Part shown: positions 9,027 through 17,502 of the stretch, in pieces
How the letters are laid out: each line of letters starts with the position of its first letter
How positions within the stretch are numbered: the first letter of the stretch is position 1
Source of the DNA: Pseudomonas versuta
Lineage (GTDB): Bacteria > Pseudomonadota > Gammaproteobacteria > Pseudomonadales > Pseudomonadaceae
Length of the DNA stretch: 64,000 bases
Reading direction: 5' to 3'
Assembly (NCBI RefSeq): GCF_001294575.1
Contig: NZ_CP012676.1
Span: forward strand, 2,990,001 to 3,054,000
Program-made: the position numbers and the translations under genes
Notes under the pieces: model-generated
What the model was told of the DNA's origin: nothing
The model's database searches: none
The model's input: the letters and a program-made list of their open reading frames with translations, nothing else

Positions 9027-10546
9027 CCTATGTTCAGCCAGACGCGACCATCGCGGGCCAGTAGTTCTTTTGAGGCTTCGGGGCCATCCTGACCGGCCGG
9101 GTATGGATGCACGTCCGAATGTTCACGCCACGCATCGAGAAAAGGCTGCACAGCGCGCCAGCCGTTTTCAATATTGTCAGCACGCTGGAACAAGGTCTGA
9201 TCGCCGGTCAGGCAGTCGTAGATCAACGTCTCATAACCGGTGGAAGGCTGCATTTCGAAGAAGTCTTTATAGGCGAACCCAAGGGCGATATTGGCCATTT
9301 TCAGCCCCGGGCCCGGACGCTTGGCCTGAAGGTCAAACCACATGCCTTCGTTGGGTTGAATCTGGATCCGCAAATAGTTTGGCTGCAGCCGATCGACTTC
9401 GGTGTCGCGGAACTGTGCATAAGGCGCGGGTTTGAAACAGATCGCGATTTCGGTATCACGGGCACTCATGCGCTTGCCGGTGCGCAGATAAAACGGCACG
9501 CCGACCCAACGCCAGTTATCGATCATCACCTTGAGCGCGACAAAGGTCTCAGTGGAGCTGTCGGCGGCCACGTTGTTCTCTTCGCGATAACCCTCTACCG
9601 GCTTGCCACCGGACTCACCGCGGGTGTATTGCCCGCGCACCGAGTTTTTTAACGCATCTTCCTTCGACCACGGGCGAATTGCTCCGATGACCTTGGCCTT
9701 CTCGCCGCGCACCGCATCAGCACCAAAGGCCGCGGGAGGCTCCATCGCAACCATCGCCAGCAACTGAAACAAATGGTTGGGCAACATGTCGCGCAAGGCA
9801 CCGGTATGCTCGTAAAAACTGCCACGGGTCTCGACCCCGACGGTTTCTGCCGCCGTGATCTGCACATGGTCGATGTAATGATTATTCCAAAAGGACTCGA
9901 AAAGTCCGTTGGAGAATCGACTGACCAGGATGTTCTGGACGGTTTCCTTGCCCAGATAGTGGTCAATCCGGTAAATCTGCTTCTCGCTCATGACGGTCAG
10001 CAGGCACTCGTTCAATGCTTGTGCCGTTTCGACGTCAGAGCCAAAAGGTTTTTCAATAACTACCCGGCGAAATGCATCCGGGGTTTCTTTAAGCAATCCG
10101 CCAGCGCCCAACCGCTGCACCACTTCGCTGAAAAAGCGCGGGGCAGTGGCCAGGTAGAACACCGCGTTGCCAGTGCCACTGGCGATGATTTTCTGTTCCA
10201 GCGCGGTATAAGTGCTGTCATCCAGAAAGTCGCCCTGCACATAACTGATGTTCTTCGCCAGCGAAGCCCACAATTGGGCATTCAAGCCCTTGCCCTCAGG
10301 ATGATCCACTTTGCTGGCGGCTTCATTGCGAATGAAGTCCTCCAGCTTTTTGGCAAAACCCTCATCACTGATCGCATTGTGGTCGACGCCCACAATGTGC
10401 AAACCATCGTCCAGCAAACCGTCCCGACTCAAGTTGTACAGCGCCGGCATCAGCAGGCGCTTGACCAGATCACCGTGAGCCCCAAACAGAAACAGCGTGG
10501 TGGGCGGTGCCGGCTTGGTGTTGGATTTGCTGGACTGATCGGTCAT
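9023..10546 (-). CDS. zwf: Glucose-6-phosphate 1-dehydrogenase
   Basis: Oxidises glucose-6-phosphate to 6-phosphogluconolactone with NAD(P)+, feeding the pentose phosphate and Entner-Doudoroff routes. The nucleotide-binding motif appears as [12 protein letters not shown] (Ala where many have Ser or Thr), the substrate-binding active site as [14 protein letters not shown], and the second conserved block as [10 protein letters not shown]. Length 507 residues is standard. It overlaps gnd upstream and the HAD gene downstream by 4 bases each, which suggests translational coupling. Pseudomonads carry more than one zwf, and this is the one linked to gnd rather than to hexR-pgl-eda. Confidence 0.95.
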   Translation of the reverse strand: MTDQSSKSNTKPAPPTTLFLFGAHGDLVKRLLMPALYNLSRDGLLDDGLHIVGVDHNAISDEGFAKKLEDFIRNEAASKVDHPEGKGLNAQLWASLAKNISYVQGDFLDDSTYTALEQKIIASGTGNAVFYLATAPRFFSEVVQRLGAGGLLKETPDAFRRVVIEKPFGSDVETAQALNECLLTVMSEKQIYRIDHYLGKETVQNILVSRFSNGLFESFWNNHYIDHVQITAAETVGVETRGSFYEHTGALRDMLPNHLFQLLAMVAMEPPAAFGADAVRGEKAKVIGAIRPWSKEDALKNSVRGQYTRGESGGKPVEGYREENNVAADSSTETFVALKVMIDNWRWVGVPFYLRTGKRMSARDTEIAICFKPAPYAQFRDTEVDRLQPNYLRIQIQPNEGMWFDLQAKRPGPGLKMANIALGFAYKDFFEMQPSTGYETLIYDCLTGDQTLFQRADNIENGWRAVQPFLDAWREHSDVHPYPAGQDGPEASKELLARDGRVWLNIG

Positions 10547-11523
10547 TTCTTAGGTGTCTCCACATGGCCGCCGAAACCAAAACGCATGGCAGACAACAAT
10601 TTGTCTCCATACAGGCTTTGCTGGCGTGAGCTATAACGGGCAAACAAGGCGTTCGACAGTACCGGAACCGGTGTCGACTGTTCCATGGCCGCTTCGATGG
10701 TCCAACGGCCTTCACCGCTGTCCGCCACAGCGCCCGAGTAACCGTCCAGCGGTGCGTCAGTGGCCAGTGCATCAGCGGTCAGATCCAGCAACCAGGACGA
10801 CACAACGCTGCCGCGGCGCCACACTTCGGCGATATCACCCAGATTCAGGTCAAAACGCTGATCTTCAGGCAGGTTTTCACCGCCCTTCATCTTCATCAGG
10901 TTGAAACCTTCGGCGTAAGCCTGCATCAGGCCGTACTCAATACCGTTATGCACCATCTTGACGAAGTGCCCGGCGCCCGCAGGACCTGCATGGATGTAGC
11001 CACGTTCTGCGCGGTCATCATCTGAGACACGATCCTTGGTGCGTGCGATGTCGCCCATACCCGGAGCAAGGGCCGCGAACAGCGGATCCAGATGTGTGAC
11101 GACGCCAGTGTCACCGCCAATCATCATGCAGTAGCCGCGCTCCAGCCCCCACACGCCGCCAGAGGTGCCGACGTCAACATACTGAATGCCTTTTTCGGCC
11201 AGCGCCTGCGAACGACGGATGTCATCTTTATAAAAGGTATTGCCGCCATCGATGATGATGTCATCGGCGTCGAGCAGTTGGCTCAGGGTTTCAATGGTGT
11301 CTTCGGTCGGAGCACCGGACGGCAGCATGACCCAGACAGCCCGGGGCTTGGCCAGGCCAGCAACCAGCGCAGGCAAGTCGGTCACGCCTGTGGCGCCTTC
11401 CTGCTCGAGGGCACTGACAAAGTCGGTATTGCGGTCAAAAACCACGGTTGTATGCCCATTGAGCATCAGACGCCGCGCGATGTTACCGCCCATACGGCCC
11501 AATCCAATAATTCCCAACTGCAT
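10543..11523 (-). CDS. gnd: 6-phosphogluconate dehydrogenase (decarboxylating), short YqeC-type
   Basis: Converts 6-phosphogluconate to ribulose-5-phosphate and CO2. The Rossmann motif [16 protein letters not shown] opens the protein, and the substrate-binding segment [16 protein letters not shown] and active-site [13 protein letters not shown] follow. At 326 residues it belongs to the short form, which is often NAD-dependent, rather than the 470-residue enzyme of enteric bacteria. GGGAG lies upstream of the ATG. It is the first gene of the gnd-zwf-HAD operon. An 8-bp inverted repeat sits in its leader (see 11561-11589). Confidence 0.94.
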   Translation of the reverse strand: MQLGIIGLGRMGGNIARRLMLNGHTTVVFDRNTDFVSALEQEGATGVTDLPALVAGLAKPRAVWVMLPSGAPTEDTIETLSQLLDADDIIIDGGNTFYKDDIRRSQALAEKGIQYVDVGTSGGVWGLERGYCMMIGGDTGVVTHLDPLFAALAPGMGDIARTKDRVSDDDRAERGYIHAGPAGAGHFVKMVHNGIEYGLMQAYAEGFNLMKMKGGENLPEDQRFDLNLGDIAEVWRRGSVVSSWLLDLTADALATDAPLDGYSGAVADSGEGRWTIEAAMEQSTPVPVLSNALFARYSSRQQSLYGDKLLSAMRFGFGGHVETPKK

Positions 11524-11560
11524 GTACTGTTGCTCCCAACGACAAATAAATAGGTGTACA

Positions 11561-11589
11561 GCACCTTAGTGCAGCATTGCTTAAGGTGC
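11561..11589 (-). other. Inverted repeat in the gnd leader
   Basis: GCACCTTA (11561-11568) and TAAGGTGC (11582-11589) form a perfect 8-bp stem with a 13-base loop, 37 bases upstream of the gnd ATG. It could be an operator or an mRNA hairpin. The remaining intergenic DNA to 11814 shows only an AT-rich stretch around 11694-11735 and no further gene. Confidence 0.35.
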
Positions 11590-11814
11590 CCGGCTGAGGA
11601 TTAGTCCTAGCGCATGCTGCATAGTTTCGCACAAGCAGCCACCCAGATTCGCGATTCAATACACTCAGAAGACGAACGAGCACACCTGGACCGCAAAAAA
11701 ATTAAAAGTTCACATCACTCAAGAAAGAAATCACAATCGGCCACGACAGTGATCCATGTCCGGCAACGGGCTATCTGGATACTCGATATAAAGTTGCCAG
11801 AGGCGAAGTGAACC

Positions 11815-11982
11815 ATGACCACCATACTGTCCGCACGACCTGCCCAGACCCTCTATGTCACCGTCCGCCGTGATGAGCTGCGTCAACTCAAAGAGGAGTG
11901 CGTGCAGTTGCGCCAGGAACTCGAACAATTGCGCCGGCAATTACAGAGTGCCCAGGCTGGCCATGTCAGCCTCCACGACTGA
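11815..11982 (+). CDS. Small coiled-coil protein, 55 residues
   Basis: An ATG at 11815 (GAGG 10 bases upstream) opens a 55-residue frame ending in TGA at 11982. The first 20 residues (MTTILSARPAQTLYVTVRRD) are followed by a Leu/Glu/Gln-rich amphipathic helix (LRQLKEECVQLRQELEQLRR) that looks like a short coiled coil. No signal peptide or metal motif is seen. Codon use and the start site suggest a real gene. I do not recognise the function; a small DNA-binding or oligomerising regulator is possible. Confidence 0.6.
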   Translation: MTTILSARPAQTLYVTVRRDELRQLKEECVQLRQELEQLRRQLQSAQAGHVSLHD

Positions 11983-12154
11983 TCCCCCCACAACACGCGG
12001 CGAGCCAGAGCCCGCCATCATCCCTGACAAAGTTTTCACATCCCGTTAGCAATACTTCAACACTTTGCGGCTGCTCATTAGTGATGCGGCCCTCACTTGT
12101 TGTGCCGGGCTAAACGGCATTGACGATTCAAGTTGTTATCAGCTGGAGCGCTGT

Positions 12155-13897
12155 ATGGGGATGTTCAAACGCAGTAACACATCTGCGAAAGGTTTCGACT
12201 GGGCCGGACTCGGCTGGCTATTTCTGTTCTTCTGGTACTTTTCCGGCATTACCCAACTGCTGATCCAACTGACGGGCACCTCCGGATTTTCGGGCTTTCG
12301 CCAGGCGTTCATAATGAGCGCCATCTGGCTGGCACCCATGCTGATGTTCCCAAAGCATACCCGCGCAATGGCGGCCGTCATCGGCGTGGTGCTGTGGGCG
12401 TGTTCCATGGCCAGCCTCGGTTACTTCTTCATCTATCAGCAAGAATTCTCGCAAAGCGTCATCTTCATCATGTTCGAGTCGAACGTGTCTGAAGCCGGCG
12501 AATACATGACCCAGTACTTCGCCTGGTGGATGGTGCTGGCGTTCCTTGCGCACACCGCTTTCGCCGTATTCCTCTGGACCCGTTTGCGCCCGGTGTACAT
12601 GCCCCGTGCCCAAGCCTGGACAGTAGCCATTGCCTTGCTGGTGGCGATTGTCGGCTACCCGATCATCAAACAATCGATCAAGCACGACACCATGGCCGCT
12701 GCCATGGAAAGCTTTGAAAGCCGCATAGAGCCTGCAGTGCCATGGCAGATGGTGGTCGCGTATCGCCGTTACCTGGAGCAACTGGACAACATGCAGGGCA
12801 TGCTCGCCAGTGCCAGCAAAATCCCGCCATTGACCAACCTCAAGGACAATGAAGCCGGCAAGCCCACCACCCTGGTACTGGTCATTGGCGAATCAACCAA
12901 CCGCCAGCGCATGAGCCTCTATGGCTACCCGCGCGAGACAACCCCCAATCTTGATAAATTGCGCGATCAGCTGGCGATTTTCGACAACGTCGTAACACCG
13001 CGCCCTTACACCATCGAAGCACTGCAACAAGTCCTGACGTTTGCTGATGAAGAAAACCCGGACCTGTACCTCAGCACCCCGTCGCTGGTCAGCGTGATGA
13101 AACAGGCCGGTTACAAAACCTTCTGGGTGACCAACCAGCAGACCATGACCAAGCGCAACACCATGCTCACCACGTTCTCCGAGCAGGCAGACCAACAGGT
13201 CTACCTCAACAACAACCGTAACCAGAATGCGCGCCAGTATGACGGCGACGTGATTGAGCCCTTCAACAAGATCCTGGCCGACAGCGCGCCACGCAAACTG
13301 ATCGTGATTCATCTGCTCGGCACGCACATGAGCTACCAGTACCGTTACCCGCCGACCTTCGACAAATTCACCGATCGCACCGGTGTCCCCGCCGGCCTGA
13401 CCGATGACCAGGTACCGACTTACAACAGCTACGACAATGCCGTTTTGTATAACGACTTTGTGGTGTCGAGCCTGATCAAGGACTTCGCCAAAACCGATCC
13501 CAACGGTTTCCTGCTGTACCTGTCCGATCACGGTGAAGACGTTTTCGATTCGGTTGGCCACAGCACCCTGGGCCGTAACGAAGCCAAGCCGACCGCTCCG
13601 ATGTACACCATCCCGTTCATGGCCTGGGCCTCGCCAAAATGGCGTGAAAGCCATACCTGGAATTTCGCCAGCGACCTTGGCCGCCCGTATAGCAGCTCAC
13701 AGTTCATCCACACCTGGGCAGATCTGGCCGGTTTGAGCGCTGACGAACTGGACGATAAAAAGAGCCTGGTAAGCGATCAGTTTGTCGCGCGTCCGCAATT
13801 GATCGGCGACCCGTACTCGCGCCCGCAAAAAGCCTTGATCGACTTCAGCCTGATCAAACCCAAGCCCCCTGCAGCGGGTAATGTGGCCACGCAGTAA
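12155..13897 (+). CDS. cptA: Phosphoethanolamine transferase, CptA/EptA family
   Basis: Inner-membrane enzyme that transfers phosphoethanolamine from phosphatidylethanolamine to lipopolysaccharide (core or lipid A). About five membrane segments occupy the first 190 residues, followed by a periplasmic sulfatase-like domain. The catalytic Thr lies in VIGESTNRQRMSLYGYPRET, and further metal-site residues appear in HLLGTHMSYQYRYP and LYLSDHGEDVFD. I place the start at ATG 12155 because GGAG is 6 bases upstream; a longer frame to 12065 has no such site. Length is 580 residues. The CptA name rests on resemblance to the YijP branch; acceptor site on LPS is not certain. It may affect polymyxin resistance. 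Confidence 0.85.
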   Translation: MGMFKRSNTSAKGFDWAGLGWLFLFFWYFSGITQLLIQLTGTSGFSGFRQAFIMSAIWLAPMLMFPKHTRAMAAVIGVVLWACSMASLGYFFIYQQEFSQSVIFIMFESNVSEAGEYMTQYFAWWMVLAFLAHTAFAVFLWTRLRPVYMPRAQAWTVAIALLVAIVGYPIIKQSIKHDTMAAAMESFESRIEPAVPWQMVVAYRRYLEQLDNMQGMLASASKIPPLTNLKDNEAGKPTTLVLVIGESTNRQRMSLYGYPRETTPNLDKLRDQLAIFDNVVTPRPYTIEALQQVLTFADEENPDLYLSTPSLVSVMKQAGYKTFWVTNQQTMTKRNTMLTTFSEQADQQVYLNNNRNQNARQYDGDVIEPFNKILADSAPRKLIVIHLLGTHMSYQYRYPPTFDKFTDRTGVPAGLTDDQVPTYNSYDNAVLYNDFVVSSLIKDFAKTDPNGFLLYLSDHGEDVFDSVGHSTLGRNEAKPTAPMYTIPFMAWASPKWRESHTWNFASDLGRPYSSSQFIHTWADLAGLSADELDDKKSLVSDQFVARPQLIGDPYSRPQKALIDFSLIKPKPPAAGNVATQ

Positions 13898-13904
13898 AAA
13901 GCAC

Positions 13905-13929
13905 AACGGGGAGCCAATACCTCCCCGTT
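13905..13929. terminator. Hairpin after cptA
   Basis: AACGGGGAG (13905-13913), a 7-base loop and CTCCCCGTT (13921-13929) form a perfect 9-bp stem 8 bases after the cptA stop. A T-run follows only when read on the minus strand. Confidence 0.6.
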
Positions 13930-14053
13930 GAGTGTTAGTTCACTACTGGAAACAATCAGAAACAACAATCATTCGCGATTACGCTAATTCGCCCCCTTGT
14001 CATTCGTTTGAAGCACTAGACCACTTCACAACAATGACAAGGAGCCGGCAGCG

Positions 14054-16291
14054 ATGTTCGCGCCCACCACCCGTTCGATGACGTTAACCCTCGGCCTGCT
14101 AAGCAGCACCATCAGCCCCTGCCTCATGGCTGATAGCGAGATCAAGGACGAAACACGTTCCACCTCAATGGAACTCGGCAGCACCAGCATCACAGCCCAG
14201 GGACTGGGTGCAACGACTGAGAACACCGGTTCCTACACCACGGGCACGACCAGTACCGCCACCAAACTCAACCTGAGCATCCGCGAAACGCCGCAGTCGA
14301 TTTCGGTGGTCACCCGCCAGGAGATGGACGACTTCAACCTCAACACCCTGACCGAAGCCATGCGTCATACCACCGGTGTCGTGGTGCAACACAACGATTC
14401 GGACCGGGTCAGCTATTCGTCTCGTGGCTATACCATCAACAACTTCCAGATTGACGGCATGCTCAACACCTTCAGTTTCATGAAGTCTGATGCCGACACC
14501 ATCATCTATGACCGCATTGAAGTCATCCGGGGCGCAACAGGCCTGACCACAGGCGCTGGCGACCCGTCCGGCACCATCAACATGATCCGCAAGCGGCCAA
14601 CCCGCGAGCTCCAGGCCAAAGCCGGCGTCACCGGGGGCAGCTATGACGACTATTACAGCTACGTTGATGTCGGCGGCCCGCTGGCGTTTGACGGGCGTTT
14701 GCGCGGGCGTACCGTGCTGGCTTACCGCGACAGCAAATCGTTCCGCGACAACTACGCACTCAAGCGAGAAGTGGCCTACGGCATTCTGGAAGCCGACCTG
14801 ACAGACGACACCACAGTTGCAGTCGGATATGACTACCAGGACAAGCAAGTGCAGGGTTCATCCTGGGGAACAACACCGTACTGGACCGGCACCGGCGACA
14901 AAGCCGGATTTGGGCGCTCAACCAACCTGGCCACGTCATGGAGCTCATGGCCCATGAAGGACAAGACTGCATTCGCCACCCTGGAGCAACGACTGTTCAA
15001 TGACTGGCGTCTGAAAGCGGCCTACACCCATCGCACCAGTGATGCCGAAGGCAAGGTGTACTACGCCGGCGGTGGTTTCCCCAATGCCGATGGCACCGGC
15101 ATGTCGGCTTTTAGCAGCCATTTCATCGGAGAGGAAAAAATGACCGCCATCGATGTGAATATCTCGGGCACCTACCCGTTATTCGGGCGCGAGCATGATC
15201 TGATGCTGGGTTATGGCGAAGCCAAAAACGACAACACCTCGCCCTTGATGGTTGAACTCAACCCAGATAACTACCGCCAGATTCCGGACTGGCGGGACAT
15301 GAGCACCATTGCCAGGTATCAGGACTTTAATACCGGCATTCAGGGCACCCGGGACATCATCAAACAGAAGTCAGGCTACCTGGCCACGCGCTTTAACCTG
15401 ACCGATCAATGGCATGCCGTGCTCGGCACGCGGTATGGCAGCTGGCAAAGCTCCAGCGCCAGCACTGAGTTCGATGAAGCGTCCAAAGGGCTGGTGCATG
15501 CAAAAAAAGTTCAGACCCACAACGACATGCTCACCCCTTACGCGGGGGTGCTCTATGACTTCACCGAAGAGCTGACGGCCTATGTCAGCTACACCGACAT
15601 TTTCAAGCCGGGTACCAACAAGGATATTGGCGACTCCTACCTGGAACCCGTTGTGGGCAGCAACTATGAGCTGGGGCTCAAGGGCAGCTTCTTTCAGGAG
15701 CGGCTCAATCTGTCGTCGGCCGTGTTCTGGAGCAAACAGGATAACGTGCCGGAAATCGACGACTCGGCACCCCGCGGGCCCAACGGCGAGCAATATTACA
15801 AATCCGGGGGCAAGGGCAATAAGGTCAACGGTTTCGAAATCGAGCTGGCCGGTGAAGTGATGCGTGACTGGAACATGATGGCCGGGTACACCTACACCCA
15901 CTCACGTAACGCTGCGGGCAAGCGGATGAACACCGCGGCACCCTTGAACCTGGTAAAGGTGTCGACCACCTACCGCCTGCCTGCCGAATGGAAGGCCATG
16001 ACCGTGGGGGCTGCCGTCAACTGGCAAAGCGATATCTACCGCGCGGCCAATCGTCCGACCGCAGAGAAAGACGCCAAGGGCTATCCGGTTACGTTCAAGG
16101 AAGACATCACCCAAAAGTCCTACACCCTCGTCGATCTGATGGCCCGCTACGAGTTCGACAAACACGTCTCGGCCACTTTGAACGTGAAGAACCTGCTGGA
16201 TCAGAAGTACTACGAAAACGTCGGCTTCTATAACGGCGTGTTCTGGGGTGATCCACGGACCGTTAGCCTGGGCCTGGAGTGGACGCTCTAA
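14054..16291 (+). CDS. TonB-dependent siderophore receptor, FpvA/FhuE-like, no signalling domain
   Basis: Outer-membrane 22-strand barrel with an N-terminal plug, importing a ferric siderophore with TonB energy. An N-terminal signal sequence (about 26 residues) is followed within 25 residues by the TonB-box region (STSITAQG) and then the plug: LNLSIRETPQSISVVTRQEM, SSRGYTINNFQIDGM and DRIEVIRGATGLTTGAGDPS. The family-typical C-terminal part ENVGFYNGVFWGDPRTVSLG ends in WTL rather than the usual aromatic residue. The plug resembles FpvA/FpvB and FhuE, so a hydroxamate siderophore or xenologous pyoverdine is likely. The STN signalling domain of FpvA is absent, so it should not signal to FpvR. 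A weak Fur-like match lies near 13959-13977. Confidence 0.88.
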   Translation: MFAPTTRSMTLTLGLLSSTISPCLMADSEIKDETRSTSMELGSTSITAQGLGATTENTGSYTTGTTSTATKLNLSIRETPQSISVVTRQEMDDFNLNTLTEAMRHTTGVVVQHNDSDRVSYSSRGYTINNFQIDGMLNTFSFMKSDADTIIYDRIEVIRGATGLTTGAGDPSGTINMIRKRPTRELQAKAGVTGGSYDDYYSYVDVGGPLAFDGRLRGRTVLAYRDSKSFRDNYALKREVAYGILEADLTDDTTVAVGYDYQDKQVQGSSWGTTPYWTGTGDKAGFGRSTNLATSWSSWPMKDKTAFATLEQRLFNDWRLKAAYTHRTSDAEGKVYYAGGGFPNADGTGMSAFSSHFIGEEKMTAIDVNISGTYPLFGREHDLMLGYGEAKNDNTSPLMVELNPDNYRQIPDWRDMSTIARYQDFNTGIQGTRDIIKQKSGYLATRFNLTDQWHAVLGTRYGSWQSSSASTEFDEASKGLVHAKKVQTHNDMLTPYAGVLYDFTEELTAYVSYTDIFKPGTNKDIGDSYLEPVVGSNYELGLKGSFFQERLNLSSAVFWSKQDNVPEIDDSAPRGPNGEQYYKSGGKGNKVNGFEIELAGEVMRDWNMMAGYTYTHSRNAAGKRMNTAAPLNLVKVSTTYRLPAEWKAMTVGAAVNWQSDIYRAANRPTAEKDAKGYPVTFKEDITQKSYTLVDLMARYEFDKHVSATLNVKNLLDQKYYENVGFYNGVFWGDPRTVSLGLEWTL

Positions 16292-16313
16292 CCAGCCACA
16301 GGCTTTTGTAACT

Positions 16314-16334
16314 GCTGCCGCGTTCTGCGGCAGC
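16314..16334. terminator. Hairpin between the receptor gene and the converging GNAT gene
   Basis: GCTGCCGC (16314-16321) and GCGGCAGC (16327-16334) form an 8-bp stem with a 5-base loop, 23 bases after the receptor stop. No clear T-run follows. Confidence 0.5.
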
Positions 16335-16352
16335 GGCTATCGAGGTTGAGCC

Positions 16353-16838
16353 TTACAAATATTTATTCCAGAACAACATGCGACCATATGCAGGGTCGAG
16401 CTGCCCCTCACTGAAACCGAATTTCCTGTATGAACCTTGAGCTACCGGGTTTCCCTCAAGCACTTCAAGGGTGATCTTGCAGCAGTCACGCTCACGGGCA
16501 ATTTCTTCTACCTTGAGCAGCATCTTCTGACTCAGGCCCAGACCACGAAATGCATCGACCACTGAAACGTCGTGCACGTTGACCAATGGCTTGCCGGCAA
16601 AGGTCGAGAAGCCTTCAAAACAATTGACCAGCCCTGCCGCCTCGCCATTTACAAAGGCCAGTACGCTGAACGCATGGGGACGTTTGGCCAGCTCGTCCGG
16701 TAACTGCTCCAGTACCTGCGCCGACAACGCCTCACCGCCGCCCATAGGGTCCTTGGCGTAGTGATTCAATACGTCTCTCAAGGCCTGGGCGTGTACCGGG
16801 TTTGTATAGTTTGCTTGCACTACCACGACATCCGACAT
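16353..16838 (-). CDS. GNAT family N-acetyltransferase
   Basis: Acetyl-CoA-dependent N-acetyltransferase of 161 residues. The central strand-helix pair with the CoA-binding loop is visible as VHDVSVVDAFRGLGLSQKML, and the C-terminal part EVLEGNPVAQGSYRKFGF fits the fold. ATG 16838 is chosen because GAGGAA lies 8 bases before it. The substrate is unknown. It stands alone between the converging receptor gene and the receiver-like gene. Confidence 0.85.
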   Translation of the reverse strand: MSDVVVVQANYTNPVHAQALRDVLNHYAKDPMGGGEALSAQVLEQLPDELAKRPHAFSVLAFVNGEAAGLVNCFEGFSTFAGKPLVNVHDVSVVDAFRGLGLSQKMLLKVEEIARERDCCKITLEVLEGNPVAQGSYRKFGFSEGQLDPAYGRMLFWNKYL

Positions 16839-16931
16839 TGCGTATGTTCCTCGACGACTTGGGTTCTTGGTGTCCGATTTTGACGACACCAGACCTTAGC
16901 GTGCCGCAAGCGACGCATACAAGTGCCCGGA

Positions 16932-17261
16932 TCAGATATGGCTTGAGGGATCGATGCCTTGCATCAGCGCGTCGATTTTCGGCGCCAGGGTGTCGGCGTC
17001 CGGATAAATCAGAATGTGGCGAAACTGTGCATTGGCCTTGCGATACGCCTCGACATCCACAGCCGCTCCGCCCGCCATCTCCTGGCTGATCAGTAACAAA
17101 TCAAACTCATGGGCTTGAGCGTCATACAGGCTCACTAACGCCTGCTGGTGATACAAGGGAGCAATGCGGTAGTAGCCCGCAGCATTGAGCGACCTTTCTA
17201 AGGTTAAAGCCTGGGCCGGTTCGGTGTCGGCAATCAAAATTCGTAATGACTTGGTGGGCAT
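16932..17261 (-). CDS. CheY-like receiver domain lacking the phospho-acceptor Asp
   Basis: A 109-residue single-domain protein with the alternating strand/helix pattern of response-regulator receivers. The start LRILIADTEPAQALTLERSL keeps an acidic-pocket Asp, and LILIYPDAD matches the region of the conserved Thr/Ser, with no Lys strand clearly in place. At the end of strand 3, where a phospho-acceptor Asp is expected, the sequence is FDLLLISQEMAGG: Ser stands in its place. It should therefore be a pseudo-receiver working by protein contact rather than phosphorylation. No kinase or output domain is adjacent. Fold assignment is likely; role unknown. Confidence 0.7.
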   Translation of the reverse strand: MPTKSLRILIADTEPAQALTLERSLNAAGYYRIAPLYHQQALVSLYDAQAHEFDLLLISQEMAGGAAVDVEAYRKANAQFRHILIYPDADTLAPKIDALMQGIDPSSHI

Positions 17262-17502
17262 GATGTCTGAACCATCGTCAAAAGCATTCTGTTAGAACGG
17301 AACACGTCAGCAGTACTGCATGTACCGAAGCCAGATAAGTGCACTTTCGGACATTTCAAGACACCGTTTATCTCGTCACTGATTTGACGACCTGCACACT
17401 GGCAACAAAGTCAAAAACAGGCCCGGGGCTCATGCCCCGGTCTTTCTCCAGGGAGCGCCGGGCGACGCCCCCTCATTATGCTCCTGACTATCGGCTACGC
17501 CA

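Noticed and set aside
13959..13977. Fur box before the TonB-dependent receptor
   Set aside because: Only about 11 of 19 positions fit; too weak to list as a site, mentioned in the gene entry instead.
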